Source of the DNA: Sphingomonas montanisoli | GTDB taxonomy: Bacteria; Pseudomonadota; Alphaproteobacteria; Sphingomonadales; Sphingomonadaceae | Direction: 5' to 3' | NCBI RefSeq assembly: GCF_008274695.1 | Contig: NZ_VTOU01000002.1 | Span: forward strand, 62,001-126,000 | DNA: 64,000 bases | Part shown: piece by piece, positions 37,931-45,463 of the stretch | Layout: every line of letters begins with the position of its first letter | Numbering within the stretch: the first letter of the stretch is position 1 | Translations under genes and position numbers: made by a program | The notes under the pieces: model-generated | What the model was told of the DNA's origin: nothing | Databases searched by the model: none | What the model saw: only the letters and a program-made list of their open reading frames with translations

Positions 37931-38392
37931 ATGTTCTGGGTCAGTTTGCTGATCGTTCATGGATTGCTGGCGGTCGCGTTGATGGGGGCGGTCACCCATC
38001 AGGCGGTTGCGGTATTCCGGTCGCGCGGCGGCAAAGCCGGCTTCGTCGAAAGTTATGCCACCGTTCGCGACAAAATGTTCACCAACGCAATCATCTGGCT
38101 CTACCTGGCTACGTTCGTGGTGGGCAGCTGGATCTACACGCATTATCGCTACACCGTCCGCACCATCCTCGAGGATCTGGGCCAGGAAAGCACCGTCGGC
38201 ATCTTCGAGTATAAGGAGCACATCCTCGCGGTCGGGCTCGCGCTGCTGCCGGTCTATTGGCTGCTGTGGCACCGCATTCCGACCGCCGAGGCGAAGGGCG
38301 CGCGCAAGGGCGTGACCGTCTTCATCGCCATAGCCGTCTGGGTCGGCTTTCTCGGCGGGCACATCGTCAACAATGTGCGGGGGCTTATGTAA
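37931..38392 (+). CDS. Four-helix membrane protein with conserved-looking His residues
   Basis: A 153-residue integral membrane protein with four predicted helices. His10, His23, His97 and His144 fall inside or at the edge of helices, an arrangement that could ligate haem b and pass electrons to or from quinone. No named family recognised. It sits between the cytochrome c gene and a second small membrane protein whose start overlaps its stop by one base. A role as membrane anchor of the periplasmic redox module is an inference. Confidence 0.65.
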   Translation: MFWVSLLIVHGLLAVALMGAVTHQAVAVFRSRGGKAGFVESYATVRDKMFTNAIIWLYLATFVVGSWIYTHYRYTVRTILEDLGQESTVGIFEYKEHILAVGLALLPVYWLLWHRIPTAEAKGARKGVTVFIAIAVWVGFLGGHIVNNVRGLM

Positions 38393-38742
38393 TGGATGAT
38401 GCAGGTATCCGGCCCGGTTTTGCCGCCCGCACCTTTCCCGCCTTCTCGATCTTCGCGTCGATCGGCTATTTCCTGTTCATGGGCTTCGGCCTGTCGCCCT
38501 TCGTCTACTATCCCGAAACCGGCGATTTCACCTGGGCGGCGCAGCCCGATCTAGGCCCGCCGATGTTTTGGTATGGCTGGATGGTTTATGCGGCGATCGT
38601 CGGCTTGGCCGGCGGGCTGCTAACCTATCTTCTGCCGATACGCTGGTCGCTCGCACTGGTTCGCGGTCTCGGCTGGCTGCTGTGGGCGGTGCCGACGCTC
38701 ATAATGCTGATCATTCTCTTTCTCCTGCGGCACTATTTCTGA
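38392..38742 (+). CDS. Three-helix membrane protein
   Basis: A 116-residue membrane protein with helices near FAARTFPAFSIFASIGYFLF, WMVYAAIVGLAGGLLTYLLP and LLWAVPTLIMLIILFLLRHYF. Its ATG overlaps the preceding TAA by one base, so both are translated together, probably as subunits of one membrane complex. No family recognised. Confidence 0.62.
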   Translation: MDDAGIRPGFAARTFPAFSIFASIGYFLFMGFGLSPFVYYPETGDFTWAAQPDLGPPMFWYGWMVYAAIVGLAGGLLTYLLPIRWSLALVRGLGWLLWAVPTLIMLIILFLLRHYF

Positions 38743-38787
38743 TAAAAGCCTTACTATTATGACGTTTCGCGTTGGTTGGAGGTTGCC

Positions 38788-39186
38788 ATGTCGCTGAACC
38801 AGTTCTCGCGGGTTGTGATGGCCATAGCATTGGCCGCCACGGCCTCGGGCGCCGCGTCGGCCAACGGATATCTGTTCTTCCACGAGCATCAGCATGATTC
38901 GGATACCGGCACCGTGTATCTTGGTTCGGTGACGGACACGGCCGGAAAGCCGTTGCCCGGCGCGCAGGTCTCGCTCGACGTGATGTCGTTCAACCAGAGC
39001 CTGAGCTTCGATACCGATGCGCGCGGCCGCTACCGCTCGAATGGCTTGTCGAACAACATCGATCCGAAACAGGTGAAGGTTAGCGTGATCAAGCCCGGCT
39101 ATAAGCTGATCAAATCGGTGAACATGAGCCGCGCGCGCAAACCGGGCCAGCCGGTCGAGATCAACTTCATCCTCGCGAAGGGCTGA
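38788..39186 (+). CDS. Exported carboxypeptidase-regulatory-like domain protein
   Basis: A 132-residue periplasmic protein: signal peptide (VVMAIALAATASGAASA) then a single transthyretin-like beta-sandwich (VTDTAGKPLPGAQVSLDVMSFNQSLSFDTDARGRYRS...). The same kind of domain opens the propeller-cytochrome fusion at 35492, so the two may interact or bind the same ligand. An N-terminal HEHQHD (about residues 35-40) could bind metal. Start 38788 follows TTGGAGG. Confidence 0.72.
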   Translation: MSLNQFSRVVMAIALAATASGAASANGYLFFHEHQHDSDTGTVYLGSVTDTAGKPLPGAQVSLDVMSFNQSLSFDTDARGRYRSNGLSNNIDPKQVKVSVIKPGYKLIKSVNMSRARKPGQPVEINFILAKG

Positions 39187-39977
39187 TCCTCTACAGGTTC
39201 CTCGCCGCCGCCTTGTTGCTGGCATTGCCTGGCGCGGGCCAGGCAAGACGGGTCGCGGACATAAAGACGCGCGGCATTCTGACCTGCGGTCTTGCCCCCG
39301 ATATGCCCGGCTTCTCGCTCGTCATTGGGCCGGCATCCGCGACCGGGCTGGACGCGGACCTCTGCCGCGCCGTCGCTCGCGCACTGCTTGGTGACGCCGC
39401 CCATGCCCGCTTCGTCCCGATCGCCACGATCGACCAGTTCCGCTCGGATCATACGATCGATCTCGTCTTTCACGGTCTTACCGCCAAACCGGCGCGCGAA
39501 GAGGCTTGGGGTGTCCGATTTGCTCCGGTCAGCTTTCAGGATGGCCAGGCGATCGCGCTGCATGGCGACGATCCCGCCCGCACAGCCGATGATCTTGATG
39601 GTGCGATGGTTTGCGTCGAGCGCGATAGTATTTTTGCGGGCCAGCTGCGACGCGCTCGCCCAAATATCCGCCAACTGCCGCAGGCGAACGCGACAGCGGC
39701 CCGGATGGCCTTTCAGGCAGGACGTTGCAGGGGATGGAGTTGGGATGTGAGCGGCCTGTTTTCCGCGCTCTCGCATGACAAAGCCAAGCGCTACCGTATC
39801 CTGCCCGATCGTTTCAGCATCGAACCGCTAGCGCCGATCATCCGGGCGGGTGACGCCGATCTGCTCAAGGTTGCCCGCCGCGCGATCCCTGCGGCGTTGA
39901 AGGACGGCACGCTCTACCGCCGTCATTTTGTTGAGGATGCCAACGTGACGCTGGAGCGCCGGCCTCAGCGCTTCTGA
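39183..39977 (+). CDS. Orphan family-3 solute-binding protein (AapJ-like)
   Basis: A 264-residue exported binding protein of the amino-acid ABC type (KTRGILTCGLAPDMPGF, GLDADLCRAVARALLGD, LDGAMVCVERDS). No permease or ATPase gene adjoins it, so it may act as an accessory to the redox module, as binding-protein relatives do for some quinoprotein dehydrogenases. Its start is unclear: a proper signal peptide (ILYRFLAAALLLALPGAGQA) needs the CTG at 39183, which overlaps the previous stop (CTGA); the first conventional start is TTG at 39213, which truncates the signal. Confidence 0.7.
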   Translation: MILYRFLAAALLLALPGAGQARRVADIKTRGILTCGLAPDMPGFSLVIGPASATGLDADLCRAVARALLGDAAHARFVPIATIDQFRSDHTIDLVFHGLTAKPAREEAWGVRFAPVSFQDGQAIALHGDDPARTADDLDGAMVCVERDSIFAGQLRRARPNIRQLPQANATAARMAFQAGRCRGWSWDVSGLFSALSHDKAKRYRILPDRFSIEPLAPIIRAGDADLLKVARRAIPAALKDGTLYRRHFVEDANVTLERRPQRF

Positions 39978-40420
39978 TAGACATTGTGGCAGGCGACGCA
40001 GCTACCGTCGACCGCCATCGCCTTACTCATCAATTGGCGCAGGTCGCCCTTGTCCGCGAGCTGGGCCAGGTCGTCGCTGGCCTGGACAAGCGCCGCCGCC
40101 TTAGCAGCGAAATCGTCGGGCGATTCCCATATGCCGGGCAGGGCGGCGCTATCCGCAACCTTGTCGCTGCCGCTGCCTGCCGGAAACCAGCCCGGCAGCG
40201 CCTTCGAGAGTTCTTGGATAGCCTTCGCATAGTCCAGAACGGCCGCGCGATCGGGCTTCCCGCTCATGATCTGCTGCCCCAGCCCCTGCATCGCGGCGTT
40301 GAACTCCGCCATGTGCGTGCGGCGCTCGATCACGGCGTCGTTGAGGTCGGTGGCGGATGTCGCCTGCGACTGCGCCCCGCCGAGGATCGCGAGGGAGAGA
40401 ATTATGCCTTTGATCCGCAT
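39965..40420 (-). CDS. Cytochrome c' / class II cytochrome c
   Basis: A 151-residue exported protein with a signal peptide (GIILSLAILGGAQSQA) and a helical body ending in the haem motif CVACH eight residues from the C-terminus, the layout of class II cytochromes (c' or c556). It converges on the binding-protein gene, overlapping its end by 13 bases. An island operator lies 26 bases before its start, so it belongs to the regulon although transcribed the other way from the redox module. Confidence 0.85.
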   Translation of the reverse strand: MRIKGIILSLAILGGAQSQATSATDLNDAVIERRTHMAEFNAAMQGLGQQIMSGKPDRAAVLDYAKAIQELSKALPGWFPAGSGSDKVADSAALPGIWESPDDFAAKAAALVQASDDLAQLADKGDLRQLMSKAMAVDGSCVACHNVYQKR

Positions 40421-40445
40421 GAAGGCCTCACTCGATGCTGGTGAA

Positions 40446-40465
40446 TTGACTTATATATCGGTCAA
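40446..40465. promoter_or_regulatory. Island operator 4 (upstream of cytochrome c')
   Basis: TTGACTTATATATCGGTCAA is a 20-base palindrome with TTG/CAA ends and the TATATA centre, but a changed half-site (GTCAA instead of AACAA). It lies in the gap between the dioxygenase and the cytochrome c' gene. Confidence 0.4.
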
Positions 40466-40486
40466 ATGCGAGGCTTGGAGAAGGCA

Positions 40487-41158
40487 TTACCCATCGGCCC
40501 ATAGCCGCACCAGATTGTGATAGTGGCCCGTGAGCGCGAGCACGGCTTCATCGCTTGCGGCTTCGGCCGTCAACTGCTGCACGGTGCGATCGAGGTCGAA
40601 CAGCATCTGCCGCTGGTGATTGTCGCGCACGATGCTCTGGATCCAGAAGAAAGCGGCGACTCGCTCCCCCTGCGTCACCGGACTGACCCGATGGATGGCC
40701 GTGGCGGGATAAAGGAGCATGTCGCCGGCCGCCAGCTTGACGCGGTGCGTGATCGATCCCTCGCCGATCGTAAGTTCGCCCCCGTCATAATCCTCGGGCG
40801 CGTTGAGAAACAGCGTAGCCGACAGATCGGTGCGGATGCGCTGCCCCCCGGCGTGGCGCAGTGCCCCGTCGATATGATCGCCATAGGTCTCGCCGGGGCC
40901 GTAGCGGTTGAACAGCGGCGGCACGATCCGCGCCGGCAGTGCCCCCGACATGAACAGCGGATTCATTTCGAGCGCGCGGGTGACGATCGCGCCCGCCCGC
41001 GCGGCGCCGGCCGATCCTTCGGCAAGCTGGCGATTGTTCTTCACCTGGGCCGAAAGATGGCCTGCAGTCTGCCGGCCATCGATCCAATCGCCTTCGACAA
41101 GGATCGCGTGCAGTTCGGCCAGATCGTCCTCCCTCAGAACTGCATTGATGTGGAGCAT
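40487..41158 (-). CDS. PiuC/PKHD-type Fe(II), 2-oxoglutarate dioxygenase
   Basis: A 223-residue enzyme of the PKHD hydroxylase family. Iron ligands are in GDHIDGA (HxD) and AIHRVSPV (distal His), and RVAAFFWIQS carries the 2-oxoglutarate-binding Arg. PiuC homologs sit next to catecholate-type siderophore receptors and are usually iron-repressed; their substrate is unknown. Here too the receptor gene lies directly upstream on the same strand (30 bases). Whether this pair answers to iron or to the island regulator is open, but an island operator precedes the receptor. Confidence 0.9.
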   Translation of the reverse strand: MLHINAVLREDDLAELHAILVEGDWIDGRQTAGHLSAQVKNNRQLAEGSAGAARAGAIVTRALEMNPLFMSGALPARIVPPLFNRYGPGETYGDHIDGALRHAGGQRIRTDLSATLFLNAPEDYDGGELTIGEGSITHRVKLAAGDMLLYPATAIHRVSPVTQGERVAAFFWIQSIVRDNHQRQMLFDLDRTVQQLTAEAASDEAVLALTGHYHNLVRLWADG

Positions 41159-41188
41159 GACGGTCTGGCCTCTGCGATAGGGGTCCGA

Positions 41189-43351
41189 TCAGCCTTTCCA
41201 GCTGAGCGTAAGGAGCGCGCTGCGCCCCGCGCCTGGGACGACGTGGAAGGGATGAAGTTGGTCATAGTATAGCTTGTCGGTGAGATTATAGACATTCACC
41301 TGCACGCTGAGCTGTTCGGTAACGTTGTACCGCGCCCGCGCCTCGAACACCGTGTATCCCGGTGCGCTCAGCAGCGAGGCATTGGTGTTCTGCCCCAGCC
41401 TGCTCGACTGATAGATCACGCCGCCTCCGATCGCGAAACGGGGCACCAGCACGTAATCGGTCTGAAGGCCTGCGCTATGCTTGGGCGCAATCGCCAATTG
41501 CTTGCCGATACGAGGCGATCCGCCGGCGGTTGGATTGTCCGAACGGGTGGTTTCGGTATCAAGATAGGTATAGCTCGCACGTACCGTCCAGCGTTCGGTT
41601 ATCGCGCCCACGGCCTCCATTTCGAAGCCGCGCACGCGCTGGCGTCCACCATTGGCATTGACGCTGGGGTTTGCGGGATCCGGCACGCGCACATTGGACT
41701 TCACCACGTCGAACACCGACGCCGTGGCCAGCAGGCGATCGTCCAGCATCCCCCATTTGGTGCCCAGTTCGAAAATGCGGCCCTTTTCCGGATCCGCATT
41801 GATATTCGCCTGCCCCACCGAACGGCCGGCAGAGATCAGGGATTCTATTCCCTCGGCCGATGGATTGAAGCTGTTGGCGTAGCTTAGATAGATGCTGCTC
41901 GACTTGCCAGGCTTGTAGATGAGCGAGCCGCGCAGGCTCGCTTTCTTGTCGACGCGGTTGATGTCGGTCGTGGCGACGGTGGCGCCGGCGGCATTGAACC
42001 CGGCGCTGCGATAGTCGGCGTCGAAACGATCCCACCGGACGCCGAGGACCGCCATCCAGTGCTCGCCCGCCTCGATCGTGTCGAACGCATAGACGCCGAT
42101 CGTGTCGGCACGTGTGCGTGCGCGCAGCCGCACATATTGGCGCGCCTGCGCGAAAGCCTGCTTGGGCGGATTGGCGAGATTGGTGGTGATCACACCTTCG
42201 TGGAAGATGTAGGTCGGGCGCGGCATTTCTCGACCCAGCTCCACGCCCGCGACGATCGTGTGTCGGAAGCCGGCAGCACCCAGTTTCAACGTGACGTCGG
42301 TCTGGTTCTGCACGAAGCGGTCGGTGCTGTAGCCCGAAAATTCGTTACGGGTGAGCGTGATGTTGGTGAGCGGCGTGGTCACGGGCGTGCCGGCGGGAAT
42401 CACGGCTTCGGACGTGCGAAACGATCGCTTGGCCCAGCTTGCGCGAAACTGATTGCGCAGGCGGATCGTGTCCGACACGTCATGCTCGATCCGGGCGGTG
42501 ATGACGTCGACGTTGGTGTCGAGATAGTCGCTGTCGAAACCATAATAATTGTCACGCTTTACCGCCGCAGGGCGCCCGTTGAACCACGGGATGCCGTAAT
42601 CGGGTCGGTTGTCTTCCTCTTGATGAAGCCAGGACAAATAGGCGCGGGTGGGCGTGCCCAGACCTAGCGCGATCGATGGAGCGATGCCCCAGCGCTTCTG
42701 CAGCGCGCCATCGCGGTCTGCGACTTCGGAACGATGCGTCATCGCATTGACCCGAACGGCGATCGTCTCACCTATCGCGCGGTCGATATCGGCGGTGACG
42801 CGGCGCGTATCGTCCGTACCCAGCGCGACATCCAACGTGGTCACAGGATCAAGCGTCGCGGTCTTGCTGATTTGATGGATCACGCCGCCGGTCGATCCAC
42901 GGCCGAACAGCGTCGATCCGGGGCCCTTCAGAACCTCCAGGCTGGCGCTATTGAACGGATCGCGGAAATAATAGCCGTAATCCCGCATTCCATCCAGGAA
43001 GGTGTCGTTGCGCGTCGTGAAGCCGCGCAGGACCAGATTGTTGCCCTGCCAGCTTGTCTCGCCCGCGCCCAGGCTGATTCCCGGCACGATCCGCAAGGCA
43101 TCGGACAGATTGTTGACACCGCGCCGTTCGAGTTCGTCCTCGCCGATGCGAGAGATGGCCTGGGGCGTGTCGATGATGTTGGTCGTGACTTTCGACAAAC
43201 CGATCGTCTGATCGATGACGTTGCCGACAACAATGATGTCGGAACTCGCGCCTTCAGCCGAAGCAGCCGATGCAAGCATAAGCCCGAGTGAGCAGGCAAG
43301 CCCCTTCGATGCCGGTCGCGACATCGCGGCCAGAGTCGTTTTGCAGATCAT
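41189..43351 (-). CDS. TonB-dependent siderophore-type receptor
   Basis: A 720-residue receptor of the Fiu/PiuA group: signal peptide (ASAASAE), TonB box (SSDIIVVGN), plug with LRGFTTRNDTFLDGMRDYGYYFRDPFN and VLKGPGSTLFGRGSTGGVI, and a barrel ending LLTLSWKG. The plug sequence matches receptors for catecholate chelates. It is upstream of the PiuC-type dioxygenase. A strong 20-bp island operator is 20 bases before its start, so its ligand may be a compound of the pathway rather than a siderophore. Confidence 0.9.
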   Translation of the reverse strand: MICKTTLAAMSRPASKGLACSLGLMLASAASAEGASSDIIVVGNVIDQTIGLSKVTTNIIDTPQAISRIGEDELERRGVNNLSDALRIVPGISLGAGETSWQGNNLVLRGFTTRNDTFLDGMRDYGYYFRDPFNSASLEVLKGPGSTLFGRGSTGGVIHQISKTATLDPVTTLDVALGTDDTRRVTADIDRAIGETIAVRVNAMTHRSEVADRDGALQKRWGIAPSIALGLGTPTRAYLSWLHQEEDNRPDYGIPWFNGRPAAVKRDNYYGFDSDYLDTNVDVITARIEHDVSDTIRLRNQFRASWAKRSFRTSEAVIPAGTPVTTPLTNITLTRNEFSGYSTDRFVQNQTDVTLKLGAAGFRHTIVAGVELGREMPRPTYIFHEGVITTNLANPPKQAFAQARQYVRLRARTRADTIGVYAFDTIEAGEHWMAVLGVRWDRFDADYRSAGFNAAGATVATTDINRVDKKASLRGSLIYKPGKSSSIYLSYANSFNPSAEGIESLISAGRSVGQANINADPEKGRIFELGTKWGMLDDRLLATASVFDVVKSNVRVPDPANPSVNANGGRQRVRGFEMEAVGAITERWTVRASYTYLDTETTRSDNPTAGGSPRIGKQLAIAPKHSAGLQTDYVLVPRFAIGGGVIYQSSRLGQNTNASLLSAPGYTVFEARARYNVTEQLSVQVNVYNLTDKLYYDQLHPFHVVPGAGRSALLTLSWKG

Positions 43352-43371
43352 TGCGACCCCCGATTTTCAAT

Positions 43372-43391
43372 TTGTTATATACTGGTAACAA
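43372..43391. promoter_or_regulatory. Island operator 5 (upstream of siderophore-type receptor)
   Basis: TTGTTATATACTGGTAACAA, flanked by a further T and A so that TTTGTTA and TAACAAA form the arms. This is among the most symmetric of the seven sites. It lies 21 bases before the receptor start. Confidence 0.6.
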
Positions 43392-43439
43392 ATATATCGC
43401 GAGTCATTCGCAATACAAGCGGAAATCGGCTGAATTCCG

Positions 43440-44831
43440 TCAGGCGGCGATTGCGGCAGCTGCACGACCAGCGATTTTACCCAGCGTCGTGGCGGCGAGC
43501 AGTCCGTTGCCCGCCAGATAGCCATCGGCGCCCGGGCCCGAGATGCCGCGCGCTGCGCCGCCGCCTGCGAACAGATTGGGGAATGTGCCTCCGTTCGCCT
43601 TTACGACATATGCTTCGTCATCGACGATCAACCCGCCCTGGGTATGGAAGAGTGCGCCCGTAACCTTGGCCGCCCGATAGGGCGCGGCCAGCGGCGTCTT
43701 GCCCGTGAAATCGCGCCCGAATTGATCGCTGACGGTGCCGTCCACCATCTGCTCCACCCCGGCCAGCGTCGCTGCAAGCGAGCCCAAGGGCAGGCCGGTT
43801 CGGGCGGCAAGGTCCTCGACTGAGGCTGCCTCGATCACGGCGCCGGCGCGCAACGCATCATGATAATCGTCAAATGCCATCATCAATTGATGACGCTTCT
43901 CGTCGAAGATCGAAAAGGCGATGTGGCCGGGCTGCGCATTCACCTTGGCAGCCTGTTCCGAATAGCCCGCAGCCTCGTTCGAAAAGCGCTCGCCGAGGCT
44001 GTTGACCTGAAAGCCGCCCTCCATGATCAGCGGCCACAGGATAGGGACACCATGCCCCACCGCCAGCCCGGCATGGCCCTGATAGGCGGAAACGTCGGCT
44101 ATGGCCGCGCCGATCTGCTCGCCCCACAGCAGAGCATCGCCCTTGTTGCCCGGATGGCCGTGGAAGGTCGCATCGGCCATTTCCGGGATCAGTCGGCTGA
44201 CGAGGTCGGCATTGCCGCCAAAACCCGAACAGGCGAGGATCAGCGCACCGCAGCCGATATCGTAGCGCTCGCCGTCCGGCCGGACGACGTGGATGCCGAC
44301 GACGCGATCCTCGTGCATGTGCAGCGCTTCGCAGGTTGCGTTGGACAATATGGTAACGCCGGCTCGCTCGGATGCGTTTTCCAGCGCCGCCATCAGTTCG
44401 CCGCCGGCGCGATTTGGGGTGCCGTACATCCGCTTGGCGCTGTGGCCGGGATATAGCCAGCCGTCGGCCAGGCTCAACGGTACGCCGTGAATGTCACGCA
44501 ACCAGGCGATCGTCTCGGCCGATTCCTGCGCCAGCAGGCGCGCAAAGGCCGGGTCGGTGCGTCCCTTCGTCTTGGCCATGATGTCGGTGACGAAGCGCTC
44601 GGGTGAATCATCGATCCCGGCGACTTCCTGCTCCGGCGTGCCCGCGGCGGGGATCAGCCCGGTCGACATCGCGGTCGACCCAAGCGGGGTCGCGTCGCGT
44701 TCGATCACCAGTACATCCGCCCCGCCGTCGCTCGCGGCCAGGGCCGCGCTCAACCCGGTGCCGCCACCGCCCACGATGACCACGGGGAAGGACATTTCGA
44801 ACGAGACGGGGTCGCGCTTGATCTGCGGCAT
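43440..44831 (-). CDS. FAD-dependent oxidoreductase, fumarate reductase/ketosteroid dehydrogenase type
   Basis: A 463-residue flavoprotein. FAD binding: PVVIVGGGGTGLSAALAASDGGADVLVIER (N-terminus), and the C-terminal FPNLFAGGGAARGISGPGADGYLAGNG. The family removes or adds hydrogens across a C-C bond next to a carbonyl (fumarate, urocanate, 3-ketosteroids). In this operon it could desaturate a succinate- or succinimide-like compound to the maleate level. Start 44831 follows GAGGA; a TTG at 44873 would overlap leuD. It is last in the CoA-transferase/LeuC/LeuD operon. No signal peptide, so cytosolic. Confidence 0.82.
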   Translation of the reverse strand: MPQIKRDPVSFEMSFPVVIVGGGGTGLSAALAASDGGADVLVIERDATPLGSTAMSTGLIPAAGTPEQEVAGIDDSPERFVTDIMAKTKGRTDPAFARLLAQESAETIAWLRDIHGVPLSLADGWLYPGHSAKRMYGTPNRAGGELMAALENASERAGVTILSNATCEALHMHEDRVVGIHVVRPDGERYDIGCGALILACSGFGGNADLVSRLIPEMADATFHGHPGNKGDALLWGEQIGAAIADVSAYQGHAGLAVGHGVPILWPLIMEGGFQVNSLGERFSNEAAGYSEQAAKVNAQPGHIAFSIFDEKRHQLMMAFDDYHDALRAGAVIEAASVEDLAARTGLPLGSLAATLAGVEQMVDGTVSDQFGRDFTGKTPLAAPYRAAKVTGALFHTQGGLIVDDEAYVVKANGGTFPNLFAGGGAARGISGPGADGYLAGNGLLAATTLGKIAGRAAAAIAA

Positions 44832-44857
44832 GGAAGGTCGAATCCTCGCGGCGTTGG

Positions 44858-45463
44858 TTAAAGATAGGCCCAAGGTCGCGCCTGCCTGTCACGGTCGTGA
44901 TAGGCGGCGATCTCGGCCTTGCGGATCAGGGTAAGGTCAATCGCGTCAAGCCCGCCGAGCAGCATGGTCTTGCCTTCGTCCTCGATCGTAAACGACCAGT
45001 TCCGACCCGATGGGGCGGTCACGGTCTGGTTCGGCAGGTCGACGGTCAGCATGCCGGGCGTCGCCTCCAGATCGGCAGCGATTTCCGTGGCATCGGCTTC
45101 GACCGGCACGATCCCGTTGCGCACGCAATTGCCCCGGAAGATCGGGTTGAACGAGGGCGCGATCACCACGCGGAAGCCATATTCGGCCAGCGCCCACGCC
45201 GCATGTTCGCGGCTTGATCCACAGCCGAAATTCTCCCCCGACAGCAGGATCGCTGCGTCGGCGAAATCGGGCCGGTTCAGGATGAAGTCGGGATTTGGAG
45301 CGCGCGATCCGATTGCGTTGTACCGCCAGCCGGCGAACAGGCCCGCCGCCAGCCCGGTCTTGCCCACCGACGTCATCTCCCGCGACGGAATAATCGCGTC
45401 GGTATCGATATTATTGCGTAGCAACGGCGCGGCGACCGCGCTGAGCCGATCGAATGGGGTCAT
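44858..45463 (-). CDS. LeuD-like small subunit of an aconitase-family hydro-lyase
   Basis: A 201-residue small-subunit protein with the swivelling domain: NNIDTDAIIP and SGENFGCGSSREHAAWAL, the 3-isopropylmalate dehydratase pattern. It overlaps the LeuC-like gene by 4 bases. The pair lacks other leucine genes (leuA, leuB) around it and is embedded between a CoA-transferase and a flavoprotein, so it is more likely a catabolic hydratase such as a maleate, citraconate or dimethylmaleate hydratase, which share this fold. Confidence 0.88.
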   Translation of the reverse strand: MTPFDRLSAVAAPLLRNNIDTDAIIPSREMTSVGKTGLAAGLFAGWRYNAIGSRAPNPDFILNRPDFADAAILLSGENFGCGSSREHAAWALAEYGFRVVIAPSFNPIFRGNCVRNGIVPVEADATEIAADLEATPGMLTVDLPNQTVTAPSGRNWSFTIEDEGKTMLLGGLDAIDLTLIRKAEIAAYHDRDRQARPWAYL

